Shown here: in pieces, positions 17,156 to 24,420 of the stretch
Numbering within the stretch: the first letter of the stretch is position 1
How the letters are laid out: the number at the start of each line of letters is the position of its first letter
Assembly (NCBI GenBank): GCA_031271785.1
Contig: JAISUZ010000092.1
Coordinates: forward strand, 1 to 41,255
Origin: Fibrobacter sp.
Lineage (GTDB): Bacteria; Fibrobacterota; Fibrobacteria; Fibrobacterales; Fibrobacteraceae
Direction: 5' to 3'
Length of the DNA stretch: 41,255 bases
Program-made: the position numbers and the translations under genes
The notes under the pieces: model-generated
Databases searched by the model: none
Seen by the model: only the letters and a program-made list of their open reading frames with translations
What the model was told of the DNA's origin: nothing

Positions 17156-17181
17156 TGCGATGTCTCTTAATCACGAAGTTT

Positions 17182-17277
17182 ATCCCCGGCTTTGATCGGG
17201 GATTCAGTTTCGGTGTAATATCGGGATAAGTGGCTTTGATACACTCCGGATCGCGCTACGCTTGTCCTGAATGACGG
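17182..17277. repeat. Hairpin ATCCCCG/CGGGGAT and adjoining repeat-like sequence
   Basis: ATCCCCG (17182-17188) pairs with CGGGGAT (17197-17203) over an 8-nt loop, much like the hairpin at 40800-40822. Further on, CCGGATCGCGCTACG (17247-17261) and the GAATGACGGG end resemble common bacterial dispersed repeats. The 350-bp spacer between 17005 and 17356 contains no gene, only the terminator and these repeats. Confidence 0.55.
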
Positions 17278-17355
17278 GAAATGAAGTGTGGAATTGTGAC
17301 GAGGGTTTCGCTAACCATTACCCCTGCCTCTAAATTATATGCACCACCGGAGAAA

Positions 17356-18294
17356 TTAAAAATACAACCCGAGTCCGATGTGATGATTGCCTCCGACGGC
17401 GGGGCGCGCGGAATACGCATAATCCAGTTGGAGCGCGCCGGCACGGATGCCGAGCCCTCCGGAAACGCCGCCATCCGTGTCTCCGCGGAACGCGTAACCG
17501 CCGCGGAGAACCAGAATTTTCTTATAAGCGATTTCAGAACCGAGGAGCCACTCCGCCTGATAATCGGTACGGCGGTAAGCATCGGCGTGGAGAGCGAGAC
17601 TAAAGGCAGACGTTACAGGGTAAATCCCGGTAACCCCGGCCTGTAAACTGAGCGGGGCATATTCCTTTTCGGATTCGTATTCGGAAACCCAGCCGAAATT
17701 ACGGATCGCGGCACCGAAAGAGACGTAACGGTTCAGCTGAAACGCGCCGCCGGCATCGGCTAAAAATGCAAAAGCGCTTGCATTTTCAATTGTTTCGGAG
17801 GCAAATCGTGCCGAGAGCCCCCAACGAAAAGCCGAAGGCGTACTGCCGACACCAAGCTGAAGCGCCCACGCACCCGCGCCGAAATCGCCCGTTAGAAACC
17901 CGTTTTCATCGCGCCCTTCCAAATCATCGTAATTCAAAAATTCAAGGCTTGCACTCATATTCAAATAGCGAAACGAGTTGCCGAAATAAACGGAAGTAAA
18001 ATTCGCGGCGGTAATATCGGAAAAAAGAATCTGATTCACTCCAAGGTGCGCTTCGCTTGAAGCGGCGGTGGCTACCGGGTTTCGCGAAGCTTCGGAAGCA
18101 TTTTCCGGACTCGCAATACCCGCCCCCGCAAGAGCCGCCGTCCGGGGAGATACCGGCATGGAAAGGAATTTCATGGTGGTTCCGCCCTGATCCACCTTCC
18201 AAAAATCACCGCCGGCAAAAAGCGAAGTGCTTCCGGCAACAGCCATGAAAAACGCGCGGCATAAAATTTGGCGAAACATAGAAGAAAAATACAT
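17356..18294 (-). CDS. PorV/PorQ-like outer-membrane beta-barrel protein
   Basis: A 312-residue exported protein with a signal peptide (cleavage near LFA-G, about residue 27). The start of the mature part, FLSMPVSPRTAALAGAGIA followed by NPVATA, is characteristic of PorV/PorQ family barrels (compare SAMPGAYWNPG at 2667-3914). Alternating amphipathic strands follow (FGAAIRNFGWVSE, GVSGGLGIRAGALQLDYAYS), ending in a terminal aromatic residue (LGLGLYF). PorV shuttles cargo in type IX secretion, which would suit the T9SS-tailed enzymes here, but this link is inference. It follows the phosphohexomutase by 3 bp and is probably cotranscribed with it. Confidence 0.75.
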   Translation of the reverse strand: MYFSSMFRQILCRAFFMAVAGSTSLFAGGDFWKVDQGGTTMKFLSMPVSPRTAALAGAGIASPENASEASRNPVATAASSEAHLGVNQILFSDITAANFTSVYFGNSFRYLNMSASLEFLNYDDLEGRDENGFLTGDFGAGAWALQLGVGSTPSAFRWGLSARFASETIENASAFAFLADAGGAFQLNRYVSFGAAIRNFGWVSEYESEKEYAPLSLQAGVTGIYPVTSAFSLALHADAYRRTDYQAEWLLGSEIAYKKILVLRGGYAFRGDTDGGVSGGLGIRAGALQLDYAYSARPAVGGNHHIGLGLYF

Positions 18295-18297
18295 TTT

Positions 18298-19758
18298 TCA
18301 GATCCGGCAGGCTTTCAAAAGCGCAAGGGCTTCCCGGTTGAGTTCTTCGGCACGCTGAAAGGAATCCGCCTCCACATAACACCGGAGTTCGGGAGCGTTC
18401 CCGCTCGGGCGCAAATGGATCACTTCGCCCGAATCAAAAGTCATGCGCCATCCGTCCGTTGAATCGGTTGCGACAATTTTGCCCGAAAGTTTCCCGAAAA
18501 CTTCTTCCGCAAAGGAAATATCGGAAAACTTTTGCACTAATTGCCTGCCTTTTTCCGTAGGGAAATTTTTGAGGCGATCGCTCATGGTAAACCGCGGCGG
18601 CAACGAACCGAGCAAATCGGAAATGTTTTCGCGGCTTGTTCTCACGGCAAGGAGCATCACGACAATCGGAAGAATCGCATCGCGCGTGGGGAGCGCTTTC
18701 AAGGTTTTTCCATCTTTCCGAAGGTCGGATTGCAAAAGGAAGCCGCCGTTTGCTTCATAACCCGCCACGCTTGAAAATTCTTTGGCGAGTTCCTGCATTC
18801 CCTCAATTACAAACGGGCTTCCGATACGCGTGCGAACGATCTTTTTAAAACTCCCGGATTTTTCCAAAGCGGTATTGCAACTCACGGGAACGGCGACCGC
18901 TTCAATCCCGAGCTCCCGGGCCGCCAAAATCCCGAGAACGTCCCCGCGAAGCCATTCTCCGCTTTCATCGGAAATGAGAGGGCGGTCGGAATCGCCGTCG
19001 GTACTCACTATGGAATCGAAACCGTTCTTAATTTGTTCGCGGGCAAATGCCGCATCTTCGGCACGAATCGCTTCGGTGTCCACCGGAATAAACGTTTCGC
19101 TCCGGCCGAGCGGTTTTACATAGGCCCCGAGACCTTCCAAAATTTGAAATAAAATATCGCGCCCAACCGCAGAATGCTGATAAACGCCAACGCTCAAACC
19201 GGAAAGAGCCTTGCTTCCGAAAAAGTCAAGATAACGGGAAATATAACGCGCCTCAGGCTCCGGATTCAGCGCCGGTAATTCCGGCGCGGCTTTCAACATT
19301 TGTTCGGAATCAAAAAGGGATTCGTCCCGGGAAACCGAAAGGCTTGTCATCTGCGATTCATCGCGTTTTGTAATCTCTCCGAACGGGTGATTAAACTTAA
19401 TGCCGTTCCGGTCGTCGGGAATATGGCTGCCCGTCACCATAATCGTCGGAATTTGTTCTTCAATTCCATAAAGCGCAATCGCAGGGCTTGGAATTTGTCC
19501 GGCGTAAATACTTTCCCAGCCGGAGTCCGCTACCGCCGCGTGAAGGGCGCGTAAAATCCGGGGCGTGCTCGGGCGAAGATCACCGGCAAAAGCCATAACA
19601 CGCTTTCCGGGATACGTTTTTTCACAATGAGAAATAAAAGCTTTCGTATAGAGGTAACACACTCTGTCGGTCATGGCGTCTGCAAGCCCGCGGGCGCCGC
19701 TTGTACCGAAAGTAACACCGCTTTCTTTCATCAAAGTTTCAATCGAAATTTCCATCAT
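18298..19758 (-). CDS. Phosphomannomutase/phosphoglucomutase family enzyme
   Basis: A 486-residue alpha-D-phosphohexomutase that moves phosphate between C1 and C6 of a hexose phosphate. FGTSGARG (18-24) is the N-terminal substrate loop. TGSHIPDDRNGIKF holds the phosphoserine (Ser111). STDGDSDRP binds Mg (Asp254, 256, 258). RPSGNAPELR near the C-terminus is the phosphate-binding loop. SHIPDDRNG in place of the common SHNP leaves the exact hexose uncertain (Man, Glc or GlcN). Two adjacent ATG codons could serve as start; the second has GGGA at better spacing. It heads a two-gene operon with the PorV-like barrel. Confidence 0.88.
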   Translation of the reverse strand: MMEISIETLMKESGVTFGTSGARGLADAMTDRVCYLYTKAFISHCEKTYPGKRVMAFAGDLRPSTPRILRALHAAVADSGWESIYAGQIPSPAIALYGIEEQIPTIMVTGSHIPDDRNGIKFNHPFGEITKRDESQMTSLSVSRDESLFDSEQMLKAAPELPALNPEPEARYISRYLDFFGSKALSGLSVGVYQHSAVGRDILFQILEGLGAYVKPLGRSETFIPVDTEAIRAEDAAFAREQIKNGFDSIVSTDGDSDRPLISDESGEWLRGDVLGILAARELGIEAVAVPVSCNTALEKSGSFKKIVRTRIGSPFVIEGMQELAKEFSSVAGYEANGGFLLQSDLRKDGKTLKALPTRDAILPIVVMLLAVRTSRENISDLLGSLPPRFTMSDRLKNFPTEKGRQLVQKFSDISFAEEVFGKLSGKIVATDSTDGWRMTFDSGEVIHLRPSGNAPELRCYVEADSFQRAEELNREALALLKACRI

Positions 19759-19782
19759 ATTCCCGTTTGTTTATTTCCGTTT

Positions 19783-19816
19783 CGGAATATACAAATAAAC
19801 GGGTTTATTTATTCCG
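19783..19816. promoter_or_regulatory. Dyad between divergent phosphohexomutase and rsmA genes
   Basis: AAATAAAC (19793-19800), GG, then GTTTATTT (19803-19810) is a perfect 8-bp inverted repeat. Outer arms CGGAAT (19783-19788) and ATTCCG (19811-19816) also pair, with a 4-nt bulge. It overlaps the predicted promoter of the mutase gene (TATATT on minus, 19786-19791), so it may be an operator. No regulator is identified. Confidence 0.45.
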
Positions 19817-19830
19817 CAAAAGAAGAATTC

Positions 19831-19836
19831 TATATT
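19831..19836 (+). promoter_or_regulatory. TAnnTT -10-like box of the rsmA operon
   Basis: TATATT followed by CG lies 7 nt before the ATG at 19844. No ribosome site is visible, which suggests a leaderless operon message. Confidence 0.45.
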
Positions 19837-19843
19837 CGCTCTC

Positions 19844-20635
19844 ATGGATCGTTCCCGCCGCCGCCGTTTCGGGCAAAACTTTTTAGATGATGCAACCGCA
19901 AAAATGATTGCCGAAGATTTGCCGGTTAAAAATCATGAAGAAATTCTTGAAATCGGTCCCGGACACGGGGCGATGACCAAGCATTTACTCAAACTCGGCG
20001 CCGCCCTCACCGCTGTGGAAATCGACGAAGAATGCGTAGCGGTTTTACAGAATATATTTCATAACGAACCTCATTTTTCGGTCGTCCATTCGGATTTCAT
20101 GAAGTTTGATCTGAACGCCTGGCTTATTCGCCACCCGGCCGCCTGGATTACCGGAAACCTGCCCTACAACGTATCTACCGCCATTGCGGCCCGCCTGATG
20201 CCCGAACTTTTCCGCACCCGCGGTTTTATGGGAATGGTGCAGCTCGAAGTCGCGGAGCGTTTATGCGCCGTTCCGGGCACACATGCTTACGGAAGCCTTT
20301 CCGTATGGGTCAGGGCTTACGGCGAACCTAAAATCCTGCGGAAAATCGGTCCGGAACACTTTACGCCGAAACCCAATGTGGACAGCGCCACTGTTTTAAT
20401 TCTCCCGCGGGAAAAGCCGCTCAAAGCGCCGCCCGCTTTTTTTGAATGGGTCCAGCTCGCCTTTGCCATGAAACGCAAGCGCCTTGCGAACGCCCTCAGT
20501 AAAACATTTGATAAAAAAGACGTTTTTGAAGCTCTCGCCGGTTTGAATCTTTCCGAAAATACCCGCGCCGAAGAACTCTCTCCGGAACAGTTTTTAACGC
20601 TTTACCAAAGACTCGTTACCGAAAAAATTATGTAG
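19844..20635 (+). CDS. rsmA: 16S rRNA (A1518/A1519) dimethyltransferase RsmA (KsgA)
   Basis: A 263-residue SAM-dependent enzyme that dimethylates two adjacent adenines in helix 45 of 16S rRNA. The opening RRRRFGQNFLDD is the family start. Motif I is EIGPGHGAM (36-44), followed by AVEIDEE, the catalytic motif NLPYN (105-109), and the C-terminal PKPNVDSATV and AFAMKRKRLANALS. Length is normal. It is the first gene of a tight plus-strand run reaching ftsK (gaps of 4-9 bp). The start has a TATATT box but no ribosome site. Confidence 0.95.
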   Translation: MDRSRRRRFGQNFLDDATAKMIAEDLPVKNHEEILEIGPGHGAMTKHLLKLGAALTAVEIDEECVAVLQNIFHNEPHFSVVHSDFMKFDLNAWLIRHPAAWITGNLPYNVSTAIAARLMPELFRTRGFMGMVQLEVAERLCAVPGTHAYGSLSVWVRAYGEPKILRKIGPEHFTPKPNVDSATVLILPREKPLKAPPAFFEWVQLAFAMKRKRLANALSKTFDKKDVFEALAGLNLSENTRAEELSPEQFLTLYQRLVTEKIM

Positions 20636-20644
20636 ATTCAGGGT

Positions 20645-21163
20645 ATGGCTGATTTAATTCCTTATCATGAAAAAGTGCCGCAAGTCGGTGAACGCGTGTT
20701 CCTCGCCGAAGGGGTGCGCATTATCGGCGATGTGGTGATCGGAGACGATTCTTCGGTTTTTTACAACGCTGTACTGCGCGGTGACCTCAATTCCATTGTG
20801 ATCGGCAATAACACCAATATTCAAGACGGCACCACTATTCATTTATCCGAAAACCACGGGGTTCAAGTCGGAAATAATGTAGCGGTCGGGCATAACGCGA
20901 TTCTGCACGGCTGCACGGTGGAAGACGGCTGTACCATCGGCATGGGCGCGATTGTGATGGACGGCGCCTGTATCCGGAAAAATTCCATCGTCGGCGCAGG
21001 CGCGCTCGTAACGGCCGGAAAAGAGTTTCCGGAAAACTCACTGATTGTCGGTAGCCCGGCGAGAGTTTTGAGACACCTGACCGAAGAAGAAATTCACGGC
21101 AGCCGCTCCAATACGGAACATTATATTCGAATCAAAGAGGATTTACGCACCAGCCAAAAGTAA
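20645..21163 (+). CDS. Gamma-carbonic-anhydrase-like hexapeptide protein
   Basis: A 172-residue left-handed beta-helix protein built from hexapeptide repeats (IGDVVIGDDSSV, IVIGNNTNIQDGT and so on). His66, His83 and His88, in IHL, VGHNAILHGC, match the three zinc ligands of the YrdA/gamma-carbonic anhydrase group. GAGALV and IVGSPARVLR are the usual end. Such proteins may hydrate CO2, but many members show no activity, so the reaction is uncertain. It starts 9 bp after rsmA. Confidence 0.85.
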   Translation: MADLIPYHEKVPQVGERVFLAEGVRIIGDVVIGDDSSVFYNAVLRGDLNSIVIGNNTNIQDGTTIHLSENHGVQVGNNVAVGHNAILHGCTVEDGCTIGMGAIVMDGACIRKNSIVGAGALVTAGKEFPENSLIVGSPARVLRHLTEEEIHGSRSNTEHYIRIKEDLRTSQK

Positions 21164-21167
21164 TCTT

Positions 21168-22136
21168 ATGAAGCGGTTTACCTTCCTTATCAATCCGGTG
21201 AGCGGCGGCGGGCTCGGAAAACAGGTTCAGCAATACCTTCCCGAGATTATGCAGTCGATGAATTTTTCTACGGATGACTGGGAAGCCGAATTTACAACAG
21301 CCGAAGACCGCGAAGAACAAATTCTACGCCTTTTAAAATCCACGGAAACCCTTATCGCCGTCGGCGGCGACGGAACCGTTTCCTCCGTTTTTCAAGTACT
21401 GCTGCGCTCGGGACTCGCTTCTTCCGTAAAAATCGGACTTATTCCCCTCGGCACCGGAAATGACCTGGCCCGCATCTTAAATCTGCACGATCCCTTTGTC
21501 AATAAAGGTTTATTGTTTTTAGTGCGGAGCTTGGTAAGAGCCAAATCGCGCCCGTTTGATATCTGGCTTGTGAATGAAAAATGGACGCTCGCGAATTACT
21601 TCTCAAGCGGAATCGACGCGCGAATCGCTCACGATTTCAACCGCGACCGCAACGAAGGAAAAGTTTGGGGAAAATCGGTTTTCGCCAATAAAATTCATTA
21701 TGTCCGCCGCTTTTTTTCCGACCGGAATTACAGACTCGGAAAAGGTTCTATCCGGATCGAAACGCCGGATGAATTTCAAACCATCGACATTTCCGGGCAC
21801 CGTACCGTGATTGTCGGCAATATTCCGAGTTTTGCAAGCGGATCCAACCCTTTTTACGCCTCTGATATTGCCGATGAACTTTTGGAAGTCGTTCCGGTAC
21901 CAAACCTCATGGCTTTTTTCGGCGCGATTGTTTTCGGAAATATTCCTTTGTTCGGAAAACTTTATAAGAAATATTTTTTGCCCACGCATAAAGCGAAATC
22001 GCTGAAATTAAATTTCGAATCGAATGAATTTCATCAATTGGACGGAGAGGATTTCACAAGCGAACTCGGAAAAGAAATTTCCATTCGTTGGGGGAGCCAG
22101 GTGCAGATGCTCTTTTTAGACAAAGGAACTCTATAA
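21168..22136 (+). CDS. Diacylglycerol-kinase-like lipid kinase
   Basis: A 322-residue member of the DAGK catalytic-domain family (YegS/BmrU/DgkB type). FLINPVSGGG (7-14) opens the ATP-binding domain, LIAVGGDGTVS (62-72) is the hallmark, and GLIPLGTGNDLARIL follows. A C-terminal beta domain has SFASGSNPFYASDI and QLDGEDF. It likely phosphorylates diacylglycerol or another lipid at the inner membrane; related enzymes act on sphingoid bases. It begins 4 bp after the preceding stop. The substrate is undetermined. Confidence 0.88.
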   Translation: MKRFTFLINPVSGGGLGKQVQQYLPEIMQSMNFSTDDWEAEFTTAEDREEQILRLLKSTETLIAVGGDGTVSSVFQVLLRSGLASSVKIGLIPLGTGNDLARILNLHDPFVNKGLLFLVRSLVRAKSRPFDIWLVNEKWTLANYFSSGIDARIAHDFNRDRNEGKVWGKSVFANKIHYVRRFFSDRNYRLGKGSIRIETPDEFQTIDISGHRTVIVGNIPSFASGSNPFYASDIADELLEVVPVPNLMAFFGAIVFGNIPLFGKLYKKYFLPTHKAKSLKLNFESNEFHQLDGEDFTSELGKEISIRWGSQVQMLFLDKGTL

Positions 22137-22140
22137 AATT

Positions 22141-23109
22141 ATGGGACTCCGTTTCGCCCCCATTCCCCTGGAAGAAATCCTTCGATTTTTGAACGCCGGC
22201 ATAGAATTTTTACAAGGGAGCACGCTCTCCGAAATTTCAGGAATCGCGCCGCTGGAAACAGCGAATGAGAATGAAATTGCCTTTTGGTCGGAAACAAGCG
22301 TATCCGGAAGCGCGCGAAACACCAAGGCCGGGGCGCTGTTGGTACCGGCTCGTTTTGACGGCATTCCGGACGAAGCAAAAGCGATTATCCGCGTTGAAAA
22401 CCCTTATCATGAAACGGTACGCCTTTTAAACCGCTTTTACATTCCCTGTCAAACATTTCCCGAAAGCGTGATCGCGCCTTCGGCGCGGATTCATGAATCC
22501 GCTGTGGTGGAAGGTTCCGTCGGAGAAAATGCCGAAGTCGGCGCCTTCTGTGTAATACCGAAAGGAGCAAGCGTCGGCGCGGATTCCCGGCTCGAAGCGC
22601 GCGCGACTTTGTACGCCAATGTGCATCTCGGCAAGCGCGCGGTAGTGCAGGCGGGCGCGGTGATCGGGAGCCGCGGTTTCGGTTTTTACGCTCATGAAGG
22701 CAAGCGGATTCCGGTGCCGCATCCGGCGGGAGTGATTGCGGGAGATGATTGCGAATTCGGCGCGAATATGGTGGTCGCCGCCGGATTTTTGGAACCCACG
22801 CGCATCGGCGACCGTTGCCGCTTTGATTCCTTTGTGCAAATCGGGCATAACTCGCGGCTCGGCAATGATATTTACATGGCTTCCCAGTCGGGAGTTTCCG
22901 GAAGCGTAATTGTGGAAGACGGCGTGGAACTCGGCGGCGGCGCGCAGGTTGCCGGACACCTCACTCTCGGAACCGGCGTACAGGTCGCGGCAAAAGCCGG
23001 AGTCACGCGAAGCATCGCACCCGGGCAAACAGTCTCCGGCTTTCCGGCAATTCCCATTGCCGAATGGCGCCGCCAAATGGTGAACCTCCGGAAAATGGGA
23101 AATAAATAA
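22141..23109 (+). CDS. lpxD: UDP-3-O-(3-hydroxyacyl)glucosamine N-acyltransferase LpxD
   Basis: A 322-residue lipid A enzyme that adds the second hydroxyacyl chain to the amine of UDP-3-O-acyl-glucosamine. An N-terminal uridine-binding domain (1-100) is followed by hexapeptide coils. IGSRGFGFYAHEG and PHPAGVIAGDDCEFGAN are family signatures. FVQIGHNS contains catalytic His236. The C-terminal helix has the typical AEWRRQMVNLRK. It begins 4 bp after the lipid kinase and leads into lpxC and fabZ. lpxA is not in the window. Confidence 0.95.
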   Translation: MGLRFAPIPLEEILRFLNAGIEFLQGSTLSEISGIAPLETANENEIAFWSETSVSGSARNTKAGALLVPARFDGIPDEAKAIIRVENPYHETVRLLNRFYIPCQTFPESVIAPSARIHESAVVEGSVGENAEVGAFCVIPKGASVGADSRLEARATLYANVHLGKRAVVQAGAVIGSRGFGFYAHEGKRIPVPHPAGVIAGDDCEFGANMVVAAGFLEPTRIGDRCRFDSFVQIGHNSRLGNDIYMASQSGVSGSVIVEDGVELGGGAQVAGHLTLGTGVQVAAKAGVTRSIAPGQTVSGFPAIPIAEWRRQMVNLRKMGNK

Positions 23110-23117
23110 AGGTTTCC

Positions 23118-23951
23118 ATGCCGGTTTTCAGCGGAAACTCCCTCTCTCATCCTCTCGTACAGGTAGAAATTAACGGCGAGAAAAAATCAAGCCGGGGTAT
23201 TTCCTGGTATTCCGGTACGGATTTTTTATGGAACTCCCACGATGTTTCCTCTTTTTTAAAACTGAACCGCCGCGTAGCGCGCACCACCATTGTGGAAGAT
23301 AACCGCGGACATTTCCTCGCCACTCCCGAACACCTTACGCCGGTTCTCTTACTTTATGCGGAATCTTCTTTTCAAATTCGGGTTTTGCAAAATGAATTTC
23401 CGCTGTTCGACGGGAGCGCTTTCCCCTGGTTTCAAAGAATCCGGAAAATCGCCGGCGCGCCGCAAACGCTTTATTTTTACGATGCTCCGCTCCGTGAAAA
23501 GTGGGAATGGGAAACCGGATTTTGCGAGGTTTCCCCTGCAGAAACCTTTGAAGCAGAGTATTCGGTTTCGAATCGCTTTTGGAATGACTCTGCGTTCCAT
23601 GCGGTTTACGATGCCGAAGATCTGCTCCCGGTATTTCAAGCGCGGACTTTTATTTTTGAAGAAGAATACCTCGCCGTGAAATCCCAAGGGCTCCTTGCCG
23701 GCGCAGACACCTCCGCAGGCCTTTTATTGAAAACAAACGCACCGGGAGAAGTCACCGTTATTCACGGCGGAAAATTCCGCTCGCCCAAAGAAATGATCTA
23801 CCATAAAATCCTGGATCTTGTCGGAGACGTATCACTCCCCGCGCCGTTTTTACCTAGATTAAGAATTAGAATCCATAACGGCGGTCACACCGCCCACCAT
23901 CAGCTTTTAGAGAGGTTACTCCCCTATGTCCCTTTTAGAAACGTTGTCTAA
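23118..23951 (+). CDS. lpxC: UDP-3-O-acyl-GlcNAc deacetylase LpxC, divergent
   Basis: A 277-residue zinc enzyme of the committed lipid A step, shorter than the usual 300 or so. Zinc and catalytic residues are kept: TPEHL (Glu71, His72), YHKILDLVGD (His229, Asp233, Asp237) and NGGHTAHH (His257). FPLFDGSAFPW and ARTF are also family motifs. The normal N-terminal ATG-GLHTG-like motif is absent; the start reads FSGNSLSHPLVQVEI. The segment around residues 110-170 is also diverged. Context between lpxD and fabZ strongly supports the call. Its end overlaps fabZ by 26 bp. Confidence 0.85.
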   Translation: MPVFSGNSLSHPLVQVEINGEKKSSRGISWYSGTDFLWNSHDVSSFLKLNRRVARTTIVEDNRGHFLATPEHLTPVLLLYAESSFQIRVLQNEFPLFDGSAFPWFQRIRKIAGAPQTLYFYDAPLREKWEWETGFCEVSPAETFEAEYSVSNRFWNDSAFHAVYDAEDLLPVFQARTFIFEEEYLAVKSQGLLAGADTSAGLLLKTNAPGEVTVIHGGKFRSPKEMIYHKILDLVGDVSLPAPFLPRLRIRIHNGGHTAHHQLLERLLPYVPFRNVV

Positions 23952-24411
23952 CTTGCCGAAACCGGAAAAACCGAATCTTGTTTTGGATTACGCAGGTATT
24001 CTTCAAATTTTGCCGCACCGTTATCCGTTCCTTTTGGTGGATCAGGTTTTGGAAATCACGGAAGGCGAAACCCCAAGCATTACCGCCGTTAAAAATGTTT
24101 CGTTCAACGAACCGTTTTTCCAAGGGCATTTTCCCGCAGAACCCGTCATGCCCGGCGTGCTTCAAATCGAAGCGATGGCGCAAGCCGGCGGTATTCTCAC
24201 CTACCTCACCAATAAAGAAACACAAGGCAAGCGCCCCGCGTTTATGTCCATTGACGAATGCCGTTTCCGCCAGCCTGTACGCCCGGGAGACCGCCTGATT
24301 CTGAAAGTGACTCTTGAAAAAATGCGCCGCGGGATTGCGGAGCTTCGCGGAGAAATTTACTGCGATGAAAAACTTGTCTGTAATGCGCTGATGAAAGCAA
24401 CTTTGGTTTAA
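23926..24411 (+). CDS. fabZ: 3-hydroxyacyl-ACP dehydratase FabZ
   Basis: A 161-residue hot-dog dehydratase of fatty acid elongation. ILPHRYPFLLVD opens the fold, FFQGHFP holds catalytic His68, and PGVLQIEAMAQ holds Glu82. The start lies inside the 3' end of lpxC, so translation is coupled. This balances hydroxyacyl-ACP use between lipid A and phospholipid. In Bacteroidota the two genes are often fused; here they overlap but remain separate. Confidence 0.95.
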   Translation: MSLLETLSNLPKPEKPNLVLDYAGILQILPHRYPFLLVDQVLEITEGETPSITAVKNVSFNEPFFQGHFPAEPVMPGVLQIEAMAQAGGILTYLTNKETQGKRPAFMSIDECRFRQPVRPGDRLILKVTLEKMRRGIAELRGEIYCDEKLVCNALMKATLV

Positions 24412-24420
24412 CCGGTAATT

